Notes: a model not told the origin generated them from the sequence alone. A stretch of DNA of 64,000 bases from Paraburkholderia antibiotica (GCF_012927125.1 NZ_JABBFZ010000015.1:1-64000); one strand, 5' to 3'. Shown: positions 26,765 through 36,323, numbered from the stretch's first letter. Program-made: numbers and translations.

Positions 26765-27655
26765 TCAGTCGAGCTTGTGGCCGGTCAGGCGCTCGAGCGC
26801 TTCCTGGTACTTCTCGCCCGTTTTCACGACCACGTCGTCCGGCAACTTCGGCGCCGGCGGCTCTTTCGCCCACGGCTGGGTTTCGAGCCAGTCGCGCACG
26901 AACTGCTTGTCGAACGACGGCGGGTTGGTGCCGACCTGGTACTGGTCCGCCGGCCAGAAACGCGACGAATCGGCGGTCAGCGCCTCGTCCATCAGGTACA
27001 GCTTGCCGTGGTTGTCCAGACCGAACTCGAACTTGGTGTCCGCGATGATGATGCCGCGCGTGGCGGCGAATTCGGCGGCTTCCTTGTACAGGCGGATCGA
27101 GATGTCGCGGATCGTGGCCGACAGCTCGGTGCCGATGCGGCGCTCCATCTCGTCGTACGTGATGTTTTCGTCGTGGTGGCCCATCTCGGCCTTGGCGGCC
27201 GGCGTGAAGATCGGCTCGGGCAGCTTCTGCGCGTTCTGCAGGCCCGGCGGCAGTTGCACGCCGCACACCGCGCCGGTGGCCTGGTAGTCTTTCCAGCCGC
27301 TACCGGCCAGATAGCCGCGCACCACCGCCTCGACGAGGATCGGCTCGAGACGCTTGACGACCACCGCGCGGCCCTTGACCTGCTCGACTTCGTCCGGCGC
27401 GACCACCGACTCGGGCGCCACGCCCGTCAGGTGGTTCGGCACCACGTGCTGCAGCTTCTCGAACCAGAAGTTCGCCATTGCGTTGAGCACGCGGCCCTTG
27501 TTCGGAATCGGCTCGCCCATGATGACGTCGAACGCCGACAGACGGTCGGTCGTGACGATCAGCAACTGGTCGTTGCCCACCGCATAGTTGTCGCGGACTT
27601 TACCGCGGCCGAGCAGCGGCAGCGAGCGGAGCGTGGATTCGTAGAGGGTAGACAT
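26765..27655 (-). CDS. purC: Phosphoribosylaminoimidazole-succinocarboxamide synthase (SAICAR synthase)
   Basis: Joins CAIR and aspartate with ATP to give SAICAR, the step following PurE. At 296 residues it belongs to the longer SAICAR synthase form. Visible are LLGRGKVRDNYAVGNDQLLIVTTDRLSAFD near the N-terminus, VVKRLEPILVEAVVRGYLAGSGW, and the ATP/substrate segment IADTKFEFGLD with LMDEALTADSSRFW. It leads the purC-purE-purK-sua5 cluster; a terminator from fba lies about 50 bases upstream, so a promoter is expected between 27656 and 27700. Confidence 0.97.
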   Translation of the reverse strand: MSTLYESTLRSLPLLGRGKVRDNYAVGNDQLLIVTTDRLSAFDVIMGEPIPNKGRVLNAMANFWFEKLQHVVPNHLTGVAPESVVAPDEVEQVKGRAVVVKRLEPILVEAVVRGYLAGSGWKDYQATGAVCGVQLPPGLQNAQKLPEPIFTPAAKAEMGHHDENITYDEMERRIGTELSATIRDISIRLYKEAAEFAATRGIIIADTKFEFGLDNHGKLYLMDEALTADSSRFWPADQYQVGTNPPSFDKQFVRDWLETQPWAKEPPAPKLPDDVVVKTGEKYQEALERLTGHKLD

Positions 27656-27699
27656 CGTCGTGGTTCGCTAAAAGTGGGGCAGAAAATGTGACCGGAACA

Positions 27700-27769
27700 A
27701 AAGGGAAACGCCGTTCCCCCGATGATGCGGGAACGGCGATCGGACGACAACCTGGCCAGATGGCCAGGC
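27700..27769 (-). terminator. Double hairpin terminator after fba
   Basis: Reading on the minus strand after the fba stop: first a small CCTGGCCA/TGGCCAGG hairpin (27751-27768), then CGCCGTTCCC/GGGAACGGCG (27709-27738) followed by TTTCCCTTTTGTT. The second is a good intrinsic terminator separating fba from purC. Confidence 0.85.
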
Positions 27770-27788
27770 GCGGAGCCAGAACTACAGC

Positions 27789-28853
27789 TTAGCGGACGAC
27801 TTGCGCGAGCTCGCCCGACTTGTACTTCTCCGCGATTTTATCAAGCGAAACCGGCTTGATCTTGCCAGCCTGGCCTTCGCAGCCGAATTGCGTGTAGCGG
27901 TCGATACAGATCTTCATCGCCGCTTCGCGCGCCGGCTTCAGGTAATCGCGCGGATCGAACTTGCCCGGGTTGGTCGCCATGTAGCGGCGGATCGCACCGG
28001 TGATGGCCAGACGCAGGTCGGTGTCGATGTTGACCTTGCGCACGCCGTGACGGATACCTTCCTGGATTTCCTCGACCGGCACGCCGTAGGTTTCCTTCAT
28101 GTCGCCGCCGAATTCGCGGATTTCCGCGAGCAGTTCCTGCGGCACCGACGACGAACCGTGCATCACCAGGTGCGTGTTCGGAATGCGCTGATGGATTTCC
28201 TTGATGCGCGCGATCGAAAGGATGTCTCCCGTCGGCTTCTTGCTGAACTTGTACGCGCCGTGCGAGGTGCCGATCGCGATGGCCAGCGCGTCGCACTGGG
28301 TCAGCTTGACGAAGTCGGCGGCCTGCTCCGGATCGGTCAGCAGTTGCTCGCGGGTCATCGTGCCTTCCGCGCCGTGGCCATCTTCCTTGTCGCCCTTCAT
28401 CGTTTCGAGCGAACCGAGCACGCCCAGCTCCGCTTCCACGGTGACGCCGATCGAGTGCGCCGCTTCGACGACCTTGCGCGACACGTCGACGTTGTACTCG
28501 TACGACGCGACCGTCTTGCCGTCGGCTTCGAGCGAGCCGTCCATCATCACGCTGGTGAAGCCGCTGCGGATCGCCGCCATGCAGACCGCCGGCGACTGGC
28601 CGTGGTCCTGGTGCATCACGACCGGGATGTGCGGATACGACTCGACCGCCGCTTCGATCAGATGACGCAGGAACGGCTCGCCCGCGTACTTACGCGCGCC
28701 GGCCGACGCCTGCATGATGACCGGGGCGTTGACCTTGTCGGCCGCGGCCATGATCGCCTGCACCTGCTCCAGATTGTTCACGTTGAATGCCGGAAGGCCA
28801 TAACCGTTTTCGGCGGCATGATCCAGCAGTTGACGCATTGATACGAGAGGCAT
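27789..28853 (-). CDS. fba: Fructose-1,6-bisphosphate aldolase, class II
   Basis: Zinc-dependent aldolase of glycolysis, gluconeogenesis and the Calvin cycle. The 354 residues match the betaproteobacterial class IIA type. The Zn-binding HQDHG is in VVMHQDHGQSPAV (about residue 84), later Zn/phosphate-binding segments include GTSHGAYKF and MHGSSSVPQELL, and the NIDTDLRLA loop is near residue 275. The start MPLVSMRQLLDHA is typical. It lies between pyk upstream and purC downstream, a gene order shared with other Burkholderia. Confidence 0.97.
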   Translation of the reverse strand: MPLVSMRQLLDHAAENGYGLPAFNVNNLEQVQAIMAAADKVNAPVIMQASAGARKYAGEPFLRHLIEAAVESYPHIPVVMHQDHGQSPAVCMAAIRSGFTSVMMDGSLEADGKTVASYEYNVDVSRKVVEAAHSIGVTVEAELGVLGSLETMKGDKEDGHGAEGTMTREQLLTDPEQAADFVKLTQCDALAIAIGTSHGAYKFSKKPTGDILSIARIKEIHQRIPNTHLVMHGSSSVPQELLAEIREFGGDMKETYGVPVEEIQEGIRHGVRKVNIDTDLRLAITGAIRRYMATNPGKFDPRDYLKPAREAAMKICIDRYTQFGCEGQAGKIKPVSLDKIAEKYKSGELAQVVR

Positions 28854-29045
28854 GCTGTAACTCCATAGATTGAAACGAATTCTTTGCCGTCGGCATCTTT
28901 TGCGGCGATTTTATCGCGAAGCAGGCGGCATTCCCGCACTGGCGCCAGCGCCGTTGGTGCGCCGTCGCACATGAGCCGTGCAGATTCGCATGAAGCGGTG
29001 CCGGCCTGCTTCGCTCAATCCAGCCTGCGCCGATCGAGCTTGTCG

Positions 29046-29077
29046 ACCCGGGTTCGCGCTCGAGCGCGACCCGGGTC
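29046..29077. terminator. Long palindromic hairpin after pyk
   Basis: ACCCGGGTTCGCGCT and AGCGCGACCCGGGT face each other around a CG centre, a nearly perfect palindrome with a single extra base. It starts about 27 bases after the pyk stop. No T-run follows, so function as an intrinsic terminator is uncertain. Confidence 0.55.
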
Positions 29078-29103
29078 CGTACAGATACAACTAAGCGATC
29101 AAA

Positions 29104-30540
29104 TCAATACGGTTCACCCACCCGCACGATCTTCAACGTGTTGGTGCCGCCCGCCTGACCCATCGGCTCGCCGACCGTCAGCACGACCATGTCGCCGTGC
29201 GACGCGTAGCCCTTGCCGACCACCGTTTCGAGCGCCTGCTGGAGCGCGGTGTCGCGGTCGGTGTTGGTGTCCAGATGCAGCGACGTCACGTTGCGGTACA
29301 ACGCCATCGCCCGTTCGCTGCCGACGCGCGGCGTCAGCGCGAAGATCGGCACGTGGGTCCAGTGGCGCGACATCCACAGCGCGGTCGAGCCCGATTCGGT
29401 CAACGCGACGATCGCCTTCGCGCCGAGGTGATAGGCGGTGAAGAGCGCGCCCATCGCGATCGACTGGTCGATCCGCGTGAACGTGCGGTCGAGGAAATCC
29501 TTGTCGAGCTCCGACTGCTCGGACTTTTCCGCTTCGACGCAGATCGCCGCCATCGTCTCGATGGTCACGACCGGGTACTTGCCCGCCGCCGATTCCGCCG
29601 ACAGCATCACCGCATCCGTGCCGTCGAGCACCGCGTTGGCGACGTCCGACACTTCCGCGCGGGTCGGCACCGGCGCGTGGATCATCGACTCCATCATCTG
29701 CGTCGCGGTAATGACGAACTTGTTCGACTCGCGCGCCATCCGGATCATGCGCTTTTGCAGCGCCGGCACCGCCGCGTTGCCCACTTCCACAGCCAGATCG
29801 CCACGCGCGACCATGATGCCGTCCGACGCGTCGAGAATGCCCTGCAGCGCCGGAATCGCCTCGGCGCGCTCGATCTTCGCGATCATCTTCGGCTTGATGC
29901 CGTACGGCGCGCCGGCGATGTTCGCGAGCTGGCGGGCCATTTCCATGTCGGTCGCGTTCTTCGGGAACGACACCGCGATGAAATCGACGCCGAGCGACAT
30001 CGCCGTGCGGATGTCCTCCATGTCCTTCGCGGTCAGCGCGGGCGCCGACAGGCCGCCGCCCTGACGGTTGATGCCCTTGTTGTTCGACAGTTCGCCGCCG
30101 ATCTTCACGACCGTATGGATTTCGTTGCCGATCACGCGCTGCACGCTCAGCACGATCAGGCCGTCGTTGAGCAACAGCATGTCGCCCGACTTCAGATCGC
30201 GCGGCAGATCCTTGTAGTCGAGACCGACGCGGTCGTCATTGCCGAGCTCGCAGTCGGCATCGAGGATGAACGGGTTGCCGGCCACCAGCGTCGTGCGGCC
30301 GTTTTCGAATTTACCGACGCGGATCTTCGGGCCTTGCAGGTCGGCCATGATGGCGACTTCGCGACCGGCCTGACGCGCCGCCTCGCGCACGAATTCGGCG
30401 CGCTGGCGATGGTCGTCCGCGGTGCCATGGGAGAAGTTGAGCCGCACCACATCCAGCCCCGCGTGAATCATTTGCAGCAGGATTTCCGGCGTGCTGGAAG
30501 CCGGACCGATGGTAGCGACAATCTTGGTGGCGCGATGCAT
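29104..30540 (-). CDS. pyk: Pyruvate kinase
   Basis: Transfers phosphate from phosphoenolpyruvate to ADP, the last step of glycolysis. From MHRATKIVATIGPASS the protein has 478 residues, the usual length. Visible are VVRLNFSHG, MADLQGPKIRVG, the catalytic-lysine region MIAKIERAEAI, GIMVARGDLAVEVG and the ATQMMESMIHAPVPTRAEVSD loop, then the C-terminal allosteric domain. ATG 30540 follows a strong GAGGAGAC ribosome site. Unusually, the frame stays open for 124 more codons upstream, up to the pgk stop codon (see separate entry). Confidence 0.96.
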   Translation of the reverse strand: MHRATKIVATIGPASSTPEILLQMIHAGLDVVRLNFSHGTADDHRQRAEFVREAARQAGREVAIMADLQGPKIRVGKFENGRTTLVAGNPFILDADCELGNDDRVGLDYKDLPRDLKSGDMLLLNDGLIVLSVQRVIGNEIHTVVKIGGELSNNKGINRQGGGLSAPALTAKDMEDIRTAMSLGVDFIAVSFPKNATDMEMARQLANIAGAPYGIKPKMIAKIERAEAIPALQGILDASDGIMVARGDLAVEVGNAAVPALQKRMIRMARESNKFVITATQMMESMIHAPVPTRAEVSDVANAVLDGTDAVMLSAESAAGKYPVVTIETMAAICVEAEKSEQSELDKDFLDRTFTRIDQSIAMGALFTAYHLGAKAIVALTESGSTALWMSRHWTHVPIFALTPRVGSERAMALYRNVTSLHLDTNTDRDTALQQALETVVGKGYASHGDMVVLTVGEPMGQAGGTNTLKIVRVGEPY

Positions 30541-30912
30541 GAGTCTCCTCGTCTGGATAGGATCGCTGGGATGAACGCTGCGGGTCTGTTGCGGAGGCTG
30601 TGCATCGAAAGATGCCGCGGGGCGCGCGCCGGCTAGGACCGGGGTCGCTTTGTGGAGTAATTCGGGTGAAGCGGTATTCGGGGCTGGCGCTTCGCCGGCC
30701 GGTGAAGCGGTGTCCTGCGTGGAGATGTCCTGCGCGCCGGTGGGCTGTTCCGGCGATGTGGCATCGGCTTGCGCCGCGACCGCGTCCGCGGCTGGCGCCG
30801 CCGACGCGGCGCTCGCGTGCTGCGCGCGCTCCCCTGCCGTTGTCGCGTTACCGCGCGGCGCTTTCGCGCCACGCACCTTGTTCGACTTCGCGGTTGGGGA
30901 GCGCGTCGTCAC
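30541..30912 (-). other. Open in-frame 124-codon extension upstream of pyk
   Basis: Between the pgk stop (30914) and the pyk ATG there is no stop codon in the pyk frame. It begins with GTG at 30912, one base after the pgk stop. The translation is Ala/Pro/Thr/Ser/Gln-rich and probably disordered, with codon choice like real genes in its first half. It has no family similarity, and pyk has its own strong ribosome site. It could be an alternative N-terminus, a decayed small gene or chance. Confidence 0.4.
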
Positions 30913-30913
30913 G

Positions 30914-32107
30914 TTAAGCCCGCGATTCCAGAACTTCGACCGCCGGCAGCTTCTTGCCCTCGAGGAACTCGAGGAACGCGCCGCCGCCCGTCGAGATGTA
31001 GCTGACCTGCTGCTGGATGCCGTACTTGGCGATCGCCGCGAGCGTGTCGCCGCCGCCTGCGATCGAGAACGCCGACGAGCGCGCGATCGCGTCCGCGAGC
31101 GTCTTCGTGCCGTTGCCGAACTGGTCGAACTCGAACACGCCGACCGGGCCGTTCCACACGATCGTGCCGGCCTTTTCGAGCTGCGCGGCGAGCACCTTCG
31201 CGGTTTCCGGACCGATGTCGAGGATCATGTCGTCGTCGGCGACGTCGGCGACGGCCTTCACTTCGGCCTTCGCGGTCGGCGAGAATTCCCTGGCCGTGAC
31301 CACGTCGGTCGGGATCGGCACCGAGGCGCCGCGCGCCTTGGCCGCGTCGATGATCGCCTTCGCTTCATTGACGAGATCGGCTTCCGCGAGCGACTTGCCG
31401 ATCTTCAGGCCGGCCGCGAGCATGAACGTATTGGCGATGCCGCCGCCGACGATCAGCTGGTCGACCTTCTCCGCCAATGATTTCAAGATAGTCAGCTTGG
31501 TCGACACCTTCGAGCCGGCGACGATCGCCACCAGCGGACGCTTCGGCGCGCCCAGCGCCTGGCCGAGCGCTTCGAGTTCGGCCGCGAGCAGCGGACCCGC
31601 GCAGGCGACCGGCGCGTACTTCGCAATACCGTGCGTGGTGGCTTCGGCGCGGTGCGCGGTGCCGAACGCGTCGTTCACGTAGACGTCGCAGAGCTTCGCC
31701 ATTTTCTGCGCGAGCTCGTCGGAATCCTTCTTTTCGCCCTTGTTGACGCGGCAGTTTTCGAGCAGCACGACCGAACCCGGCGCGACGTTCACGCCGTTTT
31801 CGACCCAGTTCGCGACCAGCGGCACATCACGGCCGAGCAGCTCGGCGAGACGTTTCGCGACCGGCGCGAGCGAGTCTTCCGGCTTGAACTCGCCTTCGGT
31901 CGGACGCCCCAGATGCGAGGTGACCATCACGGCGGCGCCGGCGTCGAGCGCGGCCTTGATGGCCGGCACGGACGCGCGGATGCGGGTGTCTTCGGTGATG
32001 TTGCCTTGATCGTCCTGCGGCACGTTCAGATCGGCGCGGATGAAGACGCGTTTGCCGGACAGCTTGCCTTCGGCGATCAGGTCGGAGAGACGCAATACCT
32101 TGTTCAT
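30914..32107 (-). CDS. pgk: Phosphoglycerate kinase
   Basis: Catalyses 1,3-bisphosphoglycerate plus ADP to 3-phosphoglycerate plus ATP. The 397-residue protein has the N-terminal VFIRADLNVPQD motif (about 21-32), the substrate segments SHLGRPTEG and CRVNKGEKK, the hinge AIVAGSKVSTKL, and the C-terminal nucleotide site WNGPVGVFEFDQFGNGTK and SIAGGGDTLAAI. The start at 32107 (MNKVLRLSDL) is the conserved one; the frame is open to 32161 without similarity. First of the pgk-pyk-fba group. Confidence 0.97.
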   Translation of the reverse strand: MNKVLRLSDLIAEGKLSGKRVFIRADLNVPQDDQGNITEDTRIRASVPAIKAALDAGAAVMVTSHLGRPTEGEFKPEDSLAPVAKRLAELLGRDVPLVANWVENGVNVAPGSVVLLENCRVNKGEKKDSDELAQKMAKLCDVYVNDAFGTAHRAEATTHGIAKYAPVACAGPLLAAELEALGQALGAPKRPLVAIVAGSKVSTKLTILKSLAEKVDQLIVGGGIANTFMLAAGLKIGKSLAEADLVNEAKAIIDAAKARGASVPIPTDVVTAREFSPTAKAEVKAVADVADDDMILDIGPETAKVLAAQLEKAGTIVWNGPVGVFEFDQFGNGTKTLADAIARSSAFSIAGGGDTLAAIAKYGIQQQVSYISTGGGAFLEFLEGKKLPAVEVLESRA

Positions 32108-32383
32108 GGGCTTGAGTTTCGAGTTGATGAGAAGGCGGTGGCGGACGGCGCGTGGGGCCACGCGCGGCGAACGCCGGCGCTGCGGCCCGACGGCCCCGCG
32201 GAATCGGGCGTCGGCAGCCGGGCCGCGGCGCGGTCGTGTTACTGCCGCGCGCTGAACCCGGAAAACGGCATTTTAACTGATCCAAACCGCCATCTGACCC
32301 GCGACGGGGCGAATGTCCCGTATTTGACGATCGGCTTGCCATGCTGCATCGCAAAATTGCCCGCCGCGCCTGTCGCCAGGCCG

Positions 32384-32707
32384 TCATAGGAAGACGCGCA
32401 TCAGCGTGAAGACCGTCATCCCGGTCACGATCGTGCCGAGCATGGTGCGCCGCCACAAAAACCAGCCGAGACCGGCGAGCGTCGCGTAAAGCTCGTGATT
32501 GGACGGCGCAAACGACAGCCCTTCGGGCGTCGTCAGCACGTCGGGCACGATGACGGCGGCAAGCGCGGCGGCCGGCGCATAGCGCAGCATCTTCTGCACA
32601 CGCGCGGGCAGCACCGTGCGCTCGCCGCCGATCAGGAACATCGCGCGCGTGAACGCGGTGACGAAAGTCATGCCGAAAATGGCCAGCCAGATCTGGGTCG
32701 AGGTCAT
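32384..32707 (-). CDS. azlD: AzlD-family small subunit of branched-chain amino acid exporter
   Basis: A 107-residue membrane protein with about three to four hydrophobic segments. The N-terminus IWLAIFGMTFVTAFTRAMFL and the PAAALAAVIVPDVL segment are typical of AzlD. It partners the AzlC-type subunit encoded immediately upstream, whose stop codon overlaps this start by 4 bases (32704-32707). Together they export branched-chain amino acids or analogues, by comparison with Corynebacterium BrnFE and Bacillus AzlCD. The exact substrate is unproven. Confidence 0.9.
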   Translation of the reverse strand: MTSTQIWLAIFGMTFVTAFTRAMFLIGGERTVLPARVQKMLRYAPAAALAAVIVPDVLTTPEGLSFAPSNHELYATLAGLGWFLWRRTMLGTIVTGMTVFTLMRVFL

Positions 32708-33468
32708 CGGGAGTCTCCGGCGTTATCGCTCACGCGCCGAACGCGGCGGATGCGGCGCAGGTCCGCGCGTTCGATCATCAGGTCGGCGGCGCTGCCGGCG
32801 GCGATCGCCGCGATCACCGCGAGCGGCAAAGCAAGCCGGTACGGCAGATCGAACGCGAGCAGCGCCACGATGCCGGCGACGCTGACCGCGACCAGCGTCG
32901 AGCGCGTCGCGATCGCCGCCACCATCACCGGCAGCAGCGCGAGCGTGCCGGCGAGCGCGAGCCCCCAGTTGTCGGGAATCAGGCTCGCCAGCAGGATGCC
33001 GACGATCGACGACACCTGCCACGACAGCCAGCTCGACACCGCCATGCCCCAGAAGTACGCCTCCTTGCCCGGCACGTAGCCGGTCGCGAAGTTCTTCTTC
33101 ACGAACAGCAGGTAGATCACGTCGCCGTTGAAATAGCCGAGCACGATGCGCCGCCACATCGGCAGATAGGAGAAATGCGGCGCCAGACCGACGCTGAAGA
33201 TCACGAAGCGGGTATTGACCATCGCCGCGGTCAGCAACACGGTCCAGACCGGCAGCTTGGCCGCGAGGAGCGGCAGCACCGCCAGTTGCGACGAGCCGGC
33301 GTAGCACAGCAGCGACATCGTCAGCGCCTGCGGCAGCGTGAGCACGGATTTGCTCATCGCGATGCCGGTGACGAGCCCCCACGAGAAAATCGCCATCAGC
33401 GTGGGCGCATAGGCGCGCGCGCCTTCACGGAAAGCGCGGCGATCGGTATCGGACAGTCGAGCGAGCAT
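32704..33468 (-). CDS. azlC: AzlC-family large subunit of branched-chain amino acid exporter
   Basis: A 254-residue inner-membrane protein from MLARLSDTDRR, with about seven hydrophobic helices. The AzlC signature segments are LLCYAGSSQLAVLPLL, VNTRFVIFSVGLAPHF and YFNGDVIYLLFVKK. The start is uncertain: the frame is open to 33546 and neither candidate has a strong Shine-Dalgarno, but 33468 begins just before the conserved region. Translationally coupled to azlD. It lies divergent from ilvE (33704), which fits branched-chain amino acid homeostasis. Confidence 0.88.
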   Translation of the reverse strand: MLARLSDTDRRAFREGARAYAPTLMAIFSWGLVTGIAMSKSVLTLPQALTMSLLCYAGSSQLAVLPLLAAKLPVWTVLLTAAMVNTRFVIFSVGLAPHFSYLPMWRRIVLGYFNGDVIYLLFVKKNFATGYVPGKEAYFWGMAVSSWLSWQVSSIVGILLASLIPDNWGLALAGTLALLPVMVAAIATRSTLVAVSVAGIVALLAFDLPYRLALPLAVIAAIAAGSAADLMIERADLRRIRRVRRVSDNAGDSR

Positions 33469-33703
33469 CGGGCGAAGGACGCGGGCGCAAGGAACGCCGT
33501 CAAGTGGCCAGGTCGGCGCCAGCTCGCGAAAGATCCGCTGGCGCATGCGAATTGATTTATACGTGCGCAGGATTATAGCGTCCGCCCTGTCCGCCGAAAG
33601 CGCTCAAATGCCCGTTGTATGTGCAAATGACGCTAAAATAGCGCTCCCGGCTCTGCCCCCGCGCTCGTAGCCGCACCTCACAACGCACCTGCTGGAGAAC
33701 CGT

Positions 33704-34627
33704 ATGTCAATGGCCGACCGCGACGGCAAGATCTGGATGGATGGCAAGCTCATCGACTGGCGCGATGCCAAGATCCACGTGCTCACCCACACGCTGCACT
33801 ACGGCATGGGCGTATTCGAGGGTGTGCGCGCCTACAGGACGGCCGACGGCGGCACCGCGATTTTCCGTCTGCAGGAGCACACCAGGCGTCTGCTGAACTC
33901 GGCCAAGATCTTCCAGATGGACGTGCCGTTCGACCACGAAACGCTCGCCGCCGCGCAGCGCGAGGTGGTCCGCGAAAACAAGCTCGAATCCTGCTACCTG
34001 CGCCCGATCATCTGGGTCGGCTCGGAAAAGCTCGGCGTGTCGGCCAAGGGCAACACGATCCACGTCGCGATCGCCGCGTGGCCGTGGGGCGCTTACCTCG
34101 GTGAGGACGGCATCGCCAAGGGCATCCGCGTGAAGACCTCGTCGTTCACGCGCCATCACGTGAACGTGTCGATGGTGCGCGCGAAGGCGTCGGGCTGGTA
34201 CGTGAACTCGATCCTCGCGAACCAGGAAGCGATCGCCGACGGCTACGACGAAGCGCTGCTGCTCGATGTCGACGGCTACGTGTCGGAAGGCTCGGGCGAG
34301 AACTTCTTCCTCGTCAACAACGGCAAGCTGTACACGCCCGACCTGTCGTCGTGCCTCGACGGCATCACGCGCGACACCGTCATCACGCTCGCGCGCGACA
34401 TGGGCATCCAGGTGATCGAAAAGCGCATCACCCGCGATGAGGTCTACACCTGCGACGAAGCGTTCTTCACCGGCACCGCCGCCGAAGTCACGCCGATCCG
34501 CGAACTCGACAACCGCACCATCGGCGCCGGCTCGCGCGGCCCGATCACCGAAAAGCTGCAGTCCGCCTTCTTCGACGTCGTGAACGGCAAGAGCGCGAAG
34601 TACGCGCACTGGCTCACGAAAATCTGA
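33704..34627 (+). CDS. ilvE: Branched-chain amino acid aminotransferase
   Basis: PLP enzyme that interconverts Leu, Ile and Val with their 2-oxo acids, the last step of their synthesis. The 307 residues open SMADRDGKIWMDGKLIDWRD. The PLP lysine lies in MVRAKASGWYVNS (about residue 161), preceded by the Arg-rich TSSFTRHHVN segment. Other markers are YVSEGSGENFFLVNNG, DGITRDTVITLARD and FFTGTAAEVTPIREL. The ribosome site is GGAGAA. Divergent from azlCD, and followed by a small zinc-finger gene in the same direction. Confidence 0.96.
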   Translation: MSMADRDGKIWMDGKLIDWRDAKIHVLTHTLHYGMGVFEGVRAYRTADGGTAIFRLQEHTRRLLNSAKIFQMDVPFDHETLAAAQREVVRENKLESCYLRPIIWVGSEKLGVSAKGNTIHVAIAAWPWGAYLGEDGIAKGIRVKTSSFTRHHVNVSMVRAKASGWYVNSILANQEAIADGYDEALLLDVDGYVSEGSGENFFLVNNGKLYTPDLSSCLDGITRDTVITLARDMGIQVIEKRITRDEVYTCDEAFFTGTAAEVTPIRELDNRTIGAGSRGPITEKLQSAFFDVVNGKSAKYAHWLTKI

Positions 34628-34701
34628 GCGACGTTTCGAGATGTGCCGCGCCGCCCGTCGGCGGCGCACTGCCCGCACCCCGCATACAACGAGAAAGTCT
34701 C

Positions 34702-34896
34702 ATGAGCGAAATCAAGGAAATGCCGCTGGTCGAACTGTCGGCAAAAGATCTGCCGGCCTACTGCCCGAACCCCGCCATGCCGCGCTGGAGCGCGCATCCG
34801 CGCGTTTTCATCGACGTGTCGCACGGCGAAGCGCGTTGCCCGTACTGCAGCACGCGTTACAAGCTGCGCGACGGCGAAGTGATCAAGGGCCATTGA
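34702..34896 (+). CDS. Small zinc-finger (CHCC) domain protein
   Basis: A 64-residue protein of the zf-CHCC family. The motif is Cys in LPAYCPNPAMP, His in WSAHPRVFIDV, and CPYC in GEARCPYCSTRYKL, forming one zinc site. It resembles the mitochondrial NDUFS6-like small subunit and bacterial counterparts, usually found next to ilvE and waaF in betaproteobacteria. The role is not established. Start ATG 34702 lies 74 bases after ilvE, so cotranscription is likely. Confidence 0.88.
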   Translation: MSEIKEMPLVELSAKDLPAYCPNPAMPRWSAHPRVFIDVSHGEARCPYCSTRYKLRDGEVIKGH

Positions 34897-35133
34897 TACC
34901 GCGCGTCGAGCGGCGTTGAGCCGGTTCGGTAGCGCGCGGGTCCAAAGGACGCGCGCACCACGCAACCGGCTCGCCTCGCTTGAACCACGCAACCTCGCTG
35001 CAAGCCGTGTCGCCGCCGCGGCGCGTCCGGGCAACCGGTCCCGCGCCACGCGGCTTTCAGCTTCCCCTTTTACCCATCCGAACGCCACGCGCAATGCGCG
35101 CGGTGATTCTTATCGACACCGGACCTCACTCTG

Positions 35134-36159
35134 ATGCGTCGCGCGTTGGTTATCGCACCGAACTGGATCGGTGACGCATTGATGGCGCAGCCGCTGTTTG
35201 CGCGCCTCGTGAAACTGCATCCGCGCATCGTCATCGACGCGGTCGCGCCCAGTTGGGTCGCCCCCGTGCTCGAACGCATGCCGGAAATCCGCGACGTCTA
35301 CGCGACCGATCTCGCCCACGGCAAGCTGCAGATGCTGCGCCGCTGGCAGCTTTCGAGCGATCTGCGCGACGTCGGCTACGACGCGGCCTACGTGCTGCCG
35401 AACTCGTTCAAGTCGGCGCTGATTCCGTGGCTGGCGGGCATTCCGCTGCGTATCGGCTACAGCGGCGAGAGCCGCTACGGCGTGCTCAACGTGCGTCACG
35501 CGAATCCGCGCAAGGACGAGCGCCCGCCGATGGTCGGTCATTACGCCGCGCTCGCTTACGCGCCCGGCGCCAGGATCCCCGACGATCTGCCGATGCCGCG
35601 CCTCGACACGGATCTGAACGAGGCATCGCGCGTGTCGGCACGCTTCAATCTCGACACGCGCGTGCCGCTGCTGGTGTTCTGCCCCGGCGCCGAGTACGGT
35701 CCGGCAAAGCGCTGGCCGCCCGAGCACTTCGCGTCGCTCGCGCAGATGGTCGGCCAGTCGTTCCCGTACACGCAGATCGTCGCGCTCGGCTCGCCGAAAG
35801 ACGCGCCGCTCGCCCAGGCGATCGCCGAAAAGGCGCCGAACGTGCGCAACCTGTGCGGCCAGACCGCGCTCGGCGAGGCCTGCGCGCTGATCTCGCGGGC
35901 CAACGCGGTCGTCACCAACGACTCCGGTCTGATGCACGTCGCCGCCGCGCTGCGTCGCCCGCTGGTGGCCGTGTACGGCTCGACCGATCCGCGCCACACC
36001 CCGCCCTTGTCCGAGCTCGCGAAGGTACAATGGCTCCATCTCGAATGCAGCCCCTGTTTTGAGCGCGAGTGCCCGCTCGGTCATCTGAACTGCCTGAAGC
36101 AACTGAGCGCCGAGCAGGTTTTCGGCGATTTGCGCGGCATGCTGCTCGCGCAGCGCTGA
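35134..36159 (+). CDS. waaF: ADP-heptose:LPS heptosyltransferase II
   Basis: Adds the second L-glycero-D-manno-heptose to the inner core of lipopolysaccharide at the cytoplasmic face of the inner membrane. The 341 residues belong to glycosyltransferase family 9. They open MRRALVIAPNWIGDALMAQPLF, then have YVLPNSFKSALIPWLAGIPLRIGYSGE, LLVFCPGAEYGPAKRWPPEHFA and VTNDSGLMHVAAALRRPLVAVYGSTDPRHTPPL. Length and all motifs fit WaaF rather than WaaC. It follows the zinc-finger gene on the same strand. Confidence 0.95.
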   Translation: MRRALVIAPNWIGDALMAQPLFARLVKLHPRIVIDAVAPSWVAPVLERMPEIRDVYATDLAHGKLQMLRRWQLSSDLRDVGYDAAYVLPNSFKSALIPWLAGIPLRIGYSGESRYGVLNVRHANPRKDERPPMVGHYAALAYAPGARIPDDLPMPRLDTDLNEASRVSARFNLDTRVPLLVFCPGAEYGPAKRWPPEHFASLAQMVGQSFPYTQIVALGSPKDAPLAQAIAEKAPNVRNLCGQTALGEACALISRANAVVTNDSGLMHVAAALRRPLVAVYGSTDPRHTPPLSELAKVQWLHLECSPCFERECPLGHLNCLKQLSAEQVFGDLRGMLLAQR

Positions 36160-36323
36160 GCCGACTGGTACTTGCACGCAACACCGCACGCTCCCGAGCG
36201 TCGCGTCATGTTCGCGCCTTGCGGCGCGGGCAAGCTGACGCCCGGGAGCGACGATCCGGCACACCGGACCGTCCCGCTACGCTGACCCGCAACCGCGCGC
36301 CGCGCACAAGAGACTGACGAGCC

